64,000 bases of DNA from Tillandsia leiboldiana. Its lineage: Eukaryota > Streptophyta > Magnoliopsida > Poales > Bromeliaceae. Positions 34,370 to 44,925 of this stretch are shown here, piece by piece. The stretch covers positions 13,937,902-14,001,901 of the forward strand of contig CM055076.1 in the NCBI GenBank assembly GCA_029204045.2. The letters are read 5' to 3'. A model generated the notes under the pieces. The model did not search any database. It was not told the origin of the DNA and saw nothing but the letters and a program-made list of their open reading frames with translations. A program made the position numbers and the translations under genes. Within the stretch, counting starts at the first letter, position 1, and the number at the start of each line of letters is the position of its first letter.

Positions 34370-35516
34370 CTATATTTTAATTAATAGTGTGACAGTTAAT
34401 AGGTTATGTTAAATTATTAAGTAAACTACCACAACAGTATTATCAACTAATTAGGTCTACTAGCAGTATTAAATATTTAATTAAGGAAGTAATTTCGCAA
34501 CAATGTAAAAGAAACAGTGTACTGTGCTAACACAATAGTACTAACAGTTTAAACAATACTAACAATATCAAAAGTATTATGGTAACAGTATTAAAAATAT
34601 TAATACTAACAGTGTTATATATTAATTAAGGAAGTAGTCACGCAACAGTGTACACTAGGTTGCAAAAGTTTTTAACAGAGATGTATATATAACGGTGTAA
34701 ATAACACAATATTATTTTAATAAGATTGATCAACAGTTTACTATAAAGTATATACAGTACGGACAGTATTATACTATTAGTGCTAATAATATTATATTAT
34801 CACAAAACTATATAAACAATTATACTATCTGTACTGTATCAAATAAATATTTAGATGTATCACAGAGCATACAAAATGAATAATTATCTAACTCACAGTT
34901 CGATAATAATTATACTAGAAGAAAAGAAAAGATAAATTAATTTAATCTCGCTTCTAGAATGTTAAAAAAATTTATTTTTTAAAATTATTTTTTAAAATAA
35001 TTTAAGTTTAATTTAAACTTGAAATACTATATAGCAAAGTTTAGATGAAGCCTGTGAATGTCGAGGCGTGCGTGAGCACTGTCCTAAAAGCGAGATTGTC
35101 CATCCACGTGCGAGGCTCCGGCAATCACCCCTAGCGATACAACGATCACTGTCCACCCCGTCGGCAACGACTCCGAGATAGTGCGTAGCGAATCCAACGT
35201 TTTTCAGAGATCCAACAAAAATAGAAACTCAAAGAGAAAAATCGAAATGTAGATCTCAGTATAGTTGTACTCTATAAAATAGAGGAGAGTACTGTTTTTT
35301 AGTGATTAACCAAGCTCTCTTGCTCTTTATATAGAGCCCAAAGTGAGAGAGCACATTAACTCACCAGGAGATAAGATCTCTCTTGGGCAGCCCACAAGCT
35401 ACTTCCCAAAGAAGGCTTTTGGGTAGCCCGACATGGCACTTCCCAAAATTGGCTAAGAAAAAATTTAAAAATCAAAACACAAGTTTAAAATCACCAAATC
35501 AAAATAAAACCCAACA
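34084..35516 (-). repeat. Probable 5' LTR/leader of the second copia element
   Basis: On the minus strand the sequence from 35516 starts TGTTGGGTTTTATT, and a clear TATA box CTATATAAAG lies at 35335-35344, 170 bases in. The inner boundary is unclear: TAACA at 34096 would leave only ~12 bases before the Gag ATG, and I find no standard primer binding site. Contains a pure TA run. The matching 3' LTR is not in the window. Confidence 0.45.
34291..34368. repeat. (TA)n microsatellite
   Basis: 78 bases of uninterrupted TA. Confidence 0.98.
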
Positions 35517-36900
35517 GAAAAATCAATTACAACTTAAGCAGTGACTCCATTGGAATATATATTAAAGTATATTGTCTTAATTGAAATAAATTAAAGTTTA
35601 ATGGGCTAAACGAAAATTGACTCGAAAGTTGAGGTTCAGTGAGCAATGCATGCTAGGATCGTTTGATCAATTTTATCGTCATAAGCAAATTTTAACATTT
35701 ACGAAGACTCGGTTTAAATCACTGTTGTGCATCATTTTTTGTTACTTTAAAAATTCTAGGCTAATGCTCTTCACTCGAAACAAATAAATTAAAAAGTTAA
35801 ATAATTATTTGCCAAAATTTAATAGTTTGGATGCTAAATGTTAAATTTTTAAAATTTAAATGACTATTAATAAAAAGACAAAACTTCGGATGGTTTTGTT
35901 GCAATTCATTTTAATTTTGGAGGCCTCCCTCTTATAATGGAAAGTATGATGATGAAATGGAAATCAAAGCCAAACTTTAGAGACTTTATTTAAGGGACTC
36001 AACGGCCATATTGGAGGGCCCTTTCGTAAGCCATAGACCCACAGTACTGTTATTTTAGATATAGCCGTCTAAACAGTGACATTCAAATATCAAATAAGCA
36101 ACCATCGTCATCTGTTTTAATGAATAACTAGCATAGGACCGTAATAAAATTTAAAATATTTATATTCAAATAATATTTAGTATTAAAATTAATAATTATA
36201 AATATAATTTAGTAGCAGTATTAATCATAATAATCATTTTTTCTCTTATTTTTTTTTTTATTTGTTAGTGCAATTTTATCAATATTTTTTATTTCATCTT
36301 TATTTATTTATTTTTTTCTTTACATTTGATAATGCATCTCGCCCAATCCTACAAATTAATTAAAATAATTAAATATATTTTAAATATAATATAAATGACG
36401 CAATGATTTTTTTATTAGACATTATGTAAGTTAATTTCTTTCATATCTTAAATTTCATAAAAGTCACCATTAATTTATACAGATTTATAGGATATTGAAA
36501 AAAATTTATGAGAAGATTTTATAGGATAATAAAAAAAAATTATAGAATATTAAAAAAAAAATTATAGAATATTGAAAAGATTTTATTTAGGAGATTTTAT
36601 GAAATTTTATAAGATTTTATTAAGAAAAAGAGATAAGAAAATATTTTAAAAAATTTATAGAATATTGAAAAAAAATTATAGGATATTGAGAAGATTTTAT
36701 TTGATTTTATAAAATTTTATAAGATTTTATTAAGAAAAAAAATTATAAAATATTGAGAAGATTTTATTTGATTTTATAAGATTTTATAAAATTTTATAGA
36801 ATATTAAGAAGATATTATATGGAAATAAATTACTAAGATAGAAGTATAACATGAAGCACAATAAATGTCAATGTATGAGCTTCTTTGATTCAACAACTAT
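35517..36900. other. AT-rich intergenic, no gene seen
   Basis: Very AT-rich. From about 36470 to 36830 it is built of diverged repeats of TTATAGGATATTGA and GAAGATTTTATTTGATTTTATAA. No conserved coding block on either strand. Confidence 0.7.
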
Positions 36901-36992
36901 CTTTAGTGGAAATATGCCAAATTAGGTAAAAAGATAACTCATTAATAAGTTTCATTAGACGCTAACTGACACTGACAGATAATGATGGGAAC

Positions 36993-37177
36993 CTGATAAA
37001 AGCCGACAGAATTGAAACCCACGCTCAAGTTCAACAGCCCAATAGAGATTCCATTTAGTATTCCAAAGCCCATAACTATCCTTGAATCGACAGGCTTGTG
37101 TTCAAAAAATTTCATCCATAATGCAATGTGAAGCGAACAGAATGTAACCAGTAGATGCCAGCTTGTCAAAGTAGTGG
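36993..37177 (-). pseudogene. Isolated exon of a UDP-xylose-transporter-like gene
   Basis: The 185-bp minus-strand exon encodes TTLTSWHLLVTFCSLH, then WMKFFEHKPVDSR, and GFGILNGISIGLLNLS ending SVGFYQ. This matches the second transmembrane exon of plant UXT-type nucleotide-sugar transporters (drug/metabolite transporter superfamily, Golgi). An AG acceptor (37178-37179) and GT donor (36991-36992) lie at the positions expected for the family. I find neither the preceding exon (CNKALMS region) nor the following one (MTKLAI region) nearby, so it is probably a gene fragment. Very large introns cannot be excluded. Confidence 0.75.
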
Positions 37178-37430
37178 CTGCAAAAGCAAATATTAGATCA
37201 ATACAAATCAGCTATTCAACACTTTGTCATACTGAACCAATGCAAATCTGCATATTTTTGTCTAATATGCAAATCCACTATTTTATCCTTCCTTTCTAGG
37301 GAACTTGATGAATTCTTATGGGTACTTTATTAATGATGCAAGAAAGGACATTAAATGAACTACATTAGAAGATAAATCATAATTGTCTTAATAGTGGAAA
37401 GAGTTGAGAAAATGAAAAAGTTTAAGGAAA

Positions 37431-37722
37431 TTCTCCAGATCAAACATACTCACACCATTTAGCATATCCTTCAAATTTTCATAGTTTAAACTAATAACTC
37501 TAACTAAACTACATCAGTATAAACTTCTAAATCTAATCTACCTATCTGCCTTGTCATTTGTATTCCACATATCTGATTCTCCAGATCAAACATACTCACA
37601 CCATTTAGCATATCCTTCAAATTTTCATAGTTTAAACCAATAACTCTAACTAAACTACATCAGTATAAACTTCTAAATCTAATCTACCTATCTGGCTTGT
37701 CATTTGTATTCCACATATCTGA
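37431..37722. repeat. 146-bp tandem duplication
   Basis: 37431-37576 is repeated at 37577-37722 with only a couple of differences (CTAATAAC against CCAATAAC, TGCC against TGGC). A recent local duplication in AT-rich DNA without coding content. Confidence 0.95.
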
Positions 37723-38565
37723 TTGTTACTGTAAGCACTAATGATTTTCTGCTGTTAATTTCTTTACAATAAATTGCTTGTAAATTGATCAAATGGTTAT
37801 TAGCATAACACCACAGTGACATTTACTCAAATTTGTGCCTTATCTTTATTACCATCAAGGCTCCAACACTATAACCTACCTTACAGCACAATTTTCTTCA
37901 GAGTTACCTATGCCGAGGAATCAACACAACTTTGACACTGCAAGCTCCACTATTTTGTTTGTCATGTTTCTTTTAAGTGTATATGCAAGTTCAATCATTT
38001 TGTTCAAGCCTTCAAATATCATAAAATAGGTGTACTATTATGAAATGTTGGAGTAATTTTGTATGAACAACTAATGAGCATCAGTCAAATATAGATAGAT
38101 CTTTACACCAAACAATTACGGCAAATACCAATATTTAAAAGAGCATTTATAATTTAACAACTTTTTGAGGGTCAATACTATTTTATAGGTAATGTAAACT
38201 TCTATTACTGAGGACAAAAAATGATTTAAAAAATATGGCTCCAATTCTCAACCTTCGTAGCATTATTAGATTTTATAGCTGTCGAATCGATAGATCCACC
38301 CACAAAGATGCTTGTTTTGATAAAATTCTCATTGAAAGGTCCAAAATTGGAACTTGAGCATGCTAAAGAGTGTCAAATAATGAATCTCAAAGCATAAAAG
38401 CGAACAGAGTCACAACCAAACAACAGTAATCATACTTCAAATACTACAATATCAAGAGATCAAAGAGCAAGCTACGATCCATTTTACATACCAAACTAAA
38501 TTGGCGTTTTACCAAAATTGATGCACACAACAGTAATTCTTGCAGATTAATGAGATTTTCCTTCT
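37723..38565. other. AT-rich sequence downstream of the NOI gene
   Basis: No conserved frame on either strand. It should include the 3' untranslated region of the minus-strand NOI gene just left of 38566. No clear poly(A) signal can be singled out among many AATAAA-like strings. Confidence 0.5.
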
Positions 38566-38922
38566 TCATGATTGTGCAGGACTGGACAATATGCAGCACA
38601 ACCATTTCTTCTACAGATCCACATAAAGTTGTCATATGATGAATCAACTCACGAAGAATGCAAGCCAAAACAAAGTTATGGGTCTAAAAGCATGCTAAAC
38701 ATCTTTATATTAATAAAAAAAACTCACTGAATTGGATCTGGAAGAATAAGCTCCCTCTTTCTCGATCTTGTGCCCTTTTCCAGGAGAGTCTGAACCTTGG
38801 ACGTTGCCACCGGTCTTTTTCTCATCCCTGGCTTTGTTGAATATGACAGTGAATCTCTCCGCAGAAGCAGGGTCATTGACATCCCATTCTCCAAACTTGG
38901 GTAAAGGTCGTCCTGTATCTTG
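38566..38922 (-). CDS. NOI/RIN4-like protein, last two coding exons
   Basis: Exon at 38728-38922 (65 codons, phase 0) reads QDTGRPLPKFGEWDVNDP then ASAERFTVIFNKARDEKKTG. This is the NOI domain, the AvrRpt2-type cleavage-site family that includes the membrane-tethered immune regulator RIN4. The intron is 38611-38727 with a GTGAGT donor and a TGTAG acceptor. The final exon 38566-38610 encodes KKWLCCILSSPAQS and a TGA. The C-terminal Cys pair is the usual palmitoylation site for plasma-membrane anchoring. The exon begins after TTTCTAG, so the first exon with the ATG lies to the right (before 40400), but I could not identify it. Domain, splice sites and tail are all intact, so this may be a working small gene. 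The MULE insertion starts ~1.5 kb upstream. Confidence 0.82.
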
Positions 38923-38959
38923 CTAGAAATCCACAACGAACCTAATTTATAGGGGTCTA

Positions 38960-39730
38960 GCATTTATGCCTTTCGAAATATTTCGCCTAATATGTTGGTC
39001 ACAAAAATTTCAAAGCTGCTTGGAAAAATGAAGTTATTGGAAAGTAACAACTTAGGCATACCAATCTTAGCAAAACCTTTCCATAATCTCGTCAAAAGTT
39101 CATCGATAAACAATATTTAGCTCTTCTGTATTTTTTGTGCTACAATGGAGGGAAAAAAAAAAACAAGAAACTGGATGTCCTTTTGTAAGGTTTCTAATGA
39201 GGAATTGCTAGGAGCATTTTGGGTTAGATCTCTTCCAGCAGCATGACTATACAAAAGGAAATATCACCAGGGAATAGCAGATATTTATATTCAGCATTTG
39301 CAAGTTGGAAAGATAATGGCAATATCCCTGCTATACCGTCAAGTACTTTAGAGTTTGATAAATTTTCAACCATAACTAAGTAGCCCACACATTTTTACGG
39401 CATCCTTATCTAGGAGATATCATTCTGTAAGTTAGAATGGAGTTATTCTACTCTCATAAGGAACCATTACTCTAGATAATTCCCTTTACCCTCTTATACT
39501 GGATAAACTATCCTTATTTCCTATCCATGGAACTAAAATACTCTAAACAAACACATCTTGCAACTTCTTCAGATACACCTCTACTCAAATAATATTTCCA
39601 CATTTTGTCAAAAAGGCCTAACAACATATGACACAAGTTGATGTGTTCTAGAGGTTGTTGCAACTGAAATTACACACAACTCTGTACAATGACAGTAATT
39701 TCGGCAAATTAACACGATAGAGCATGCGTA
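38960..39730. other. Probable 5' intron of the minus-strand gene
   Basis: AT-rich sequence with no conserved frame between the NOI exon and the GC-rich block. Its position fits a first intron, but no donor was fixed. Confidence 0.35.
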
Positions 39731-39734
39731 CACA

Positions 39735-39945
39735 CTTATTTTGGAGCCGGGGAAGCGGAGGCAGCGGGAGACGGCGGTGGAGCTGGAGAGGACGCGGAAG
39801 GAGCGGGAGGCGAAGTCGATGGAGGTGACGGTCTCGGTGAGGATGGCGATCGGGGCGACGACGGTGGCGAAGTCGACGGAGCTCCGGATGGCGATCGGGG
39901 CGACGGCGGTGGAGAAGTCGACGGAGCTCCCCCCGCGCACCGTAG
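39735..39945 (-). other. GC-rich putative exon
   Basis: In one minus-strand frame (reading SSVDFATVVAPIAILTETV and on to SRCLRFPGSK) nearly every codon for ~65 residues ends in G or C. This is the pattern of a GC3-rich monocot coding exon. A 48-bp in-frame duplication gives SSVDF...APIAI twice. I do not recognise the protein. It could be the 5' exon or leader of the NOI gene or a separate gene. An alternative frame is also open. Confidence 0.4.
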
Positions 39946-40397
39946 ATCGCGGCCGTGTGGCCGGGGAAGAGAGAGAGAGTGTGTGTGGAGGGGAAAGAGG
40001 GGTGAGATAGAGATAGAGAGAGAGGGATTACAGATATTTATGAGGGATTACAGATATTTATGAGGAGAATCACCGGAGATCGAGATCGCATCTGAAGAAA
40101 TTGCCATAGATCCGGCAGCCGGCAAGGATCGCGCCGCGGGCAACGGCGGAGATCACGCGCGCAACGCGAAACACGGGAGAGCAACATCTGTCCCGAAGAG
40201 AAATTCCGAGATCGGGAGATATTTTGGAGAGAGGGAGAGATATGAGAGAGAAGGGCAAACGCTCGAGAGGGAGAGAGAGAGCACCGAGGGAAGAAGGGAG
40301 ATAATCGGCCGCGCAGGTAATCCCAAAGGCACGGGAACGAATCGACAGACCGGCCAAGCCGGTAACCGGCACTGCAGAACTGGTCAAATCGGTAACA
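39946..40397 (-). promoter_or_regulatory. Probable 5' leader/promoter region of the minus-strand gene
   Basis: CT-rich on the minus strand (TCTCTCTC runs at 39965-40030 and 40200-40300), typical of plant 5' untranslated regions, and moderately GC-rich. No clear TATA box was found. The right edge is the 9-bp MULE duplication at 40398-40406. Confidence 0.4.
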
Positions 40398-40406
40398 CCC
40401 TGAAAC

Positions 40407-40900
40407 GGGATTTTTTTTTAAAATAACCCTCCCAATTTCTCATATTTACGAAATGACCCTTCAAAAAATAAATTTGGAAGAATAACCTGCTTTCGCCACG
40501 CGGGCGCCACGTCGGGTAGCCAGCTTGAAGGCGCCGAGCGACTCAGCGCCTTCACAAAATTTCTGTGAAGGCTTGCGGCCAGCAACTTGGCAAATTTTCT
40601 GGAAATTGGCCGTGTAAAGTTACACTAAAGGCGCTGAGTAGGCCAGCGTCTTTAGTGTTAAACACTAAAGGCGTCGAGCGACTCAGCACCTTCACAAAAT
40701 TTATGTGAAGGTGCTGATCTGCTCGGCGACTTCAATGCGGCTGAACTAAAGGCGCCTATTCACTAAGCGCCTTCACAAAAAAAATAAAGGCGTTGAGCAA
40801 CTCAGCGCTTTTAGTGCAGAACACTAAAGGCGCTGACGCGCTCAGCGCCTTTAGTGTAAAACACTAAAGGCGCTAAGAGCGCCTTTAGTTGGAACATATA
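40407..40900. repeat. MULE left terminal inverted repeat and subterminal hairpin array
   Basis: After the A/T-rich tip comes GCCACGCGGGCGCCACGT, shared inverted with ~56740-56760. Then come about eight copies of (T)AAAGGCGCTGAG or its complement CTCAGCGCCTTTA, arranged as facing pairs that can form hairpins. Confidence 0.85.
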
Positions 40901-41102
40901 GCAGAATTTTATTATACTTAAAAAAAAAAATCAAAATTTGTACAACAAGTTGCAAACAATGAGAATTAACATTCAGAATTATAAAACAATATTCACAAAC
41001 ACCAAATTCCACAACATTCATGACATTCATAAATCATAGTTGAGTAACAACCAAAAATGAATATTACAAAAATGTCAATAATACACCCTCGACCTCAAAA
41101 GT

Positions 41103-44100
41103 TCAATTTTGAGCACGTCCTCGACCTCGACGTCCTCGGCCACGCCCGCGTCCACGCCCTCGCCCACGCCCACGCCCACGGGGAACAACTAGATCGATAA
41201 TAGGTATATCATCGAGATGCTCGACTGCTGCCAATTGATCGAGCTCCTCGATGATACCACCCTCATCCTGCTCAGCAATATGCTGGATCGCCTGTGGCGA
41301 TGATGACGAGGGACGACGGCGTGAATATGTAGAAGTAAATGAAGTCCGTGATACTGGTGGCGGGAGCGACGCTGACGTCGAAGGAAATGTCGTCGGAGCC
41401 TGAATGGTAGGAGATGGAGATCGTGGCATCTGAATTGTCGTCGGGGCCTGAATGGTAGGAGATGGAGATCGTGGCATCTGAAAGAGTGTAAATAGTTTGT
41501 TAATTTGAATTTGAAAACTTAATTTGAATTCTATGCTAAATGGTACCTGATGACTCGAGGACGCTCCTTCATATGAAGGTCCGCCTGAAACTCTGGTCGT
41601 AGGTACAGATGGTACATACTGTAGTACCATTTGAATATTCTCGTTCATTTCTGTCAGAGTCCCAAATGTGAATTCGGGCGGCGGTCGGTCATGCAATAAC
41701 TGACCGACAATAGTATGAACCTGTCGTAGTGTGTCGGCCTGCATTTTAATTTAGAAATTAAATTTATATTAAATAAGTTGAACATGCTAAATTTATATAT
41801 ATAAATTATTATACCAGTCTTCTCTCGACATGCCCACGGGGATGAAAAGTCAGCGGAGGACACTGTACTGGATGAGATATCCATCTTCTCGTAATCGTCC
41901 AGTACCACTGCATATATACGGATGCCGCATGCAGTGGGTCCTCACCAGCAGCTGAGAGTTGATCAAAAATCTGTTCTAGCCTCCCGGACCACCTCTCAAT
42001 GTGGATAGCATGAAATGCGATCCAATCCTCATCCGGACGCCCACGTGATGTGATGCGTCGGATGGACTCCACATTGAGAGGTATATGCTGGAGAAGACCG
42101 AACTGCCGCAGGACTCGGTCCGGCACGTGCATCTCGACAATGTGAAAGCAAATAAAGAATGTTCTTGCACGTCAGACCGCTGAGCCATGCACACAGAAAT
42201 CTGGTAATGTATCTATAATCTCATCTGTGTACGGCATCCATATAACCTGTTAATGGACAAAATGATTAGTTAATATAAAAGTGTTGAAGCAAAATATACT
42301 TAAAGTATTCAATAAAACATCTACATACCTGCGCCTCTCGCTGCTGATCTAGTTCGTCTCTATAAAACTCAATGTCACTCGTCCTGACATTGGTTCCAAA
42401 ACGTAGTCCTCCAGCGTTGCCTCATCCAGATTATAAAAAGCATATATTAGTTGCAATTACATTTGAAATACAAAAATCTACTATATCAAATAAATATCTT
42501 ACCGGCAACCCAGAGGTCGATCGACTATATCGAGCAGCGCTATGACGCCTGTAGGTCGGCCGATATGAATATGGTCCCAAGCCCAAATCTATAAATTCAC
42601 GCCAACGGGTTAATATAATAAATAAAATATACAATACCAATATATAAAGATAATACTGAAATCAAAAAATTAGATTGTATACCTGCAAAAGGGTCCCAAA
42701 ATAGCAACATTCGGCCTTCCCGTTCAGCGCGGCATCTCCTAGCGCTCGATAGAGATAGGCCAGCGTCGCAGCACCCCACGCATACGCGCCGCAGATATCA
42801 AAGTCAGCTAAAAGTGGTAGCCACTTTAGATGAACTTTATATCCGCTAGGGTTGGAAACAAACTACCCCCGATCTGATATAGCATGTATGCACGGGCCGT
42901 AGCTGCGACTGCTCCGGCAGGGGCATCTAGAGGTAAATGATGAAAATGCTGATATAACCAATCTAGAGATACCTGTGACCCCGTGATGTGAGTAGGTACC
43001 ACCCCCAATAAATCCAGACATAGAACTGGCCAATCATGAAGCGTGGATCCCGACACCGGCGTGTTGGGTTATACTAATATAGATCTAAATAGGGAAAAAA
43101 ACACCTAGAGGGGGGTGAATAGGTGTAAACAATAAACACTCAAAAAATTATTGCGCAATAAAAACCCAATGCGGAAATATAAATGAACACGCAAGATTTT
43201 TACGTGGAAAACTCCAAACCGGAGTAAAAAACCACGGGACCGATAACACGGTGAAATCCACTAGAATTAAACACGTACAAGGTGATATACCGTACTCACA
43301 GACGACTCAACCTTTTCCATACGCTCCTAGTTGATCTTCTCCACTCGTTCCGCAACGCGTCTCGAATCCACGATCTGCGTCCAACGCCGAATCCACGGCG
43401 TCCAACGTCGAGTCCACGACGTCCGACCGAATCCACGGTCTTCACCCAGTAGCACGCTTCGAATCCACGAACGTACCTCGCTCCGAATCCACGAGAGCGG
43501 TTGCACCTTGAATCCACAAGGCCACGCGAGTCCACGCGCCGATTTTGGGGAAATCGTTGTTTTTTGGGGTGGTGATGATCCGCCGAATACTTAGATCAAA
43601 GATAGATAGGAAATACCATCTAAGTATTCATTAGTTTGATTCAACTCAAAATGTGAGTATGAAAACCTAGAATCAAACTAATCAATATAGATGAAGAAAC
43701 ATAGAGTAATATCTAATGATTTCCTTTCTTCTCTATATGTGGATCTTAGGCCGTATAAAAGATTATATTTTATTATGACGGCTATTTTCCATCATATGGA
43801 TTTTCGGCTTCTTACGGCTTGCCCTAGAAAAATGAATCATAGGGTCTATTTATAGGTTAGAAACCCTTGGAAGAAGATAAGGATAAAAAACTAACCTTTT
43901 CTGGAGTTTTTACATGACGACGATCCGGATCGGAGATCGGCGATCCGGATTGCAGTAGCGAGAAAAATAGTCTCCAGAAAAACGAAGGTTCGGGATCCGG
44001 ATCGAAGTGCTTGATCCGGATCGTTCATACAGTTCACCAAACTTCAACGTTCGGGATCCGAATTGCAGTAGCGTGATCCGGAGCGTTCAAATAAATTGGT

Positions 44101-44872
44101 AAACACAATGTTCGGGATCCGGATCAAGAGAAGCTACGATCCGGATTGAACTGGTGTATGAACGAACCACCTTCGGGATCCGGATTGAACAGTCTGATCC
44201 GGATCCTGAACATGTCCCATGTCCAGTTTTTGATATTTATGCAATAACAAATCCATCCAAGTGTTTCTACACTATAAGAAGTATTCGGATCACCAAAGAT
44301 ATTAAGTTAAACATACCTGATCCTTTTGAATTCTTCTTTCTTGAGATTGAGTTAAATGATCCAACCTTCTTCACCTTCAATCTTCAAGACTTGAACCTTT
44401 CACGAAATTACGCCAACACAAATTCCGTAACACGGCGCACCATGGACACGGAGACCCGAAATAACCGCCACATCCTGTAGTGTGACGGTCACCTCACCGT
44501 GGTGGAAGTGGAAGGTCTGGGTCTCCGGTCTCCACCTCTCAGCAAAGGCGCCTAGCAGAGCCTGATCCAGCACTAATCGTCTGAGTCGTGATAACCCGTA
44601 AAATCCAGACTGACGAAGTAGATCTATTACAGCTGGATGTTGAAGCTCCCACTGGTTCATCTTGAGCCCATGCTCTGCGAACAAGACAGCACGATACCCC
44701 TGTGATGCAAAAAAAATATAGTTAACTCTAACATCAATTCAACTTATTTATAATATTTTAAAAAATGAAAATTTATAGCTCTTACCTTAGTTCTGATAAA
44801 TGCGGACCTATGGCGATGCTGCTCTACTAGGACAGACGGATCAACTGGCCCCGCGTCCTCGTGATCTGCCAT
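41103..44872 (-). pseudogene. Plant mobile domain (PMD) gene, broken by a solo LTR
   Basis: Seven exons by eye: 44786-44872 (ATG, MADHEDAGPVDPSVLVEQHR), 44699 to 42683 (split by the LTR), 42503-42588, about 42305-42425, 41815-42246, 41547-41742 and 41103-41477. The protein shows WELQHPAVIDLLRQSGFYG, RWRPETQTFHFHHGEVTVTL, VAVISGLRV, then after the LTR STLHDWPVLC. It continues with WLPLLADFDICGAYAWGAA, IWAWDHIHIGRP and HVPDRVLRQFGL. This is the MAIN/MAIL1-type PMD (aminotransferase-like) fold that travels in MULEs. The tail is a run of Arg-Gly repeats. Damage: the solo LTR, a one-base loss near 42861, and a TGA at 42172-42174 where Trp is expected before RARTFFICF. Role in transposition unknown; MAIN-type host proteins act in nuclear silencing and genome maintenance. 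Confidence 0.85.
43062..44432 (-). mobile_element. Solo LTR of the SIRE-like copia family
   Basis: It runs TGTTACGG... to ...CCCAACA on the minus strand, 1371 bp, with perfect CGGCG duplications (43057-43061 and 44433-44437). It is homologous along its length to 1097-2396 but clearly diverged. Its U3 array (43915-44210) uses GATCCGGAT instead of TCCGGACTG. It interrupts the PMD gene in exon 2. No internal domain is present, so the full element was lost by LTR recombination. Confidence 0.95.
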
Positions 44873-44925
44873 CTGCAATAAGTAATCTACATATTAGTAA
44901 CATGATAGCTAAAAATAATTAAATA

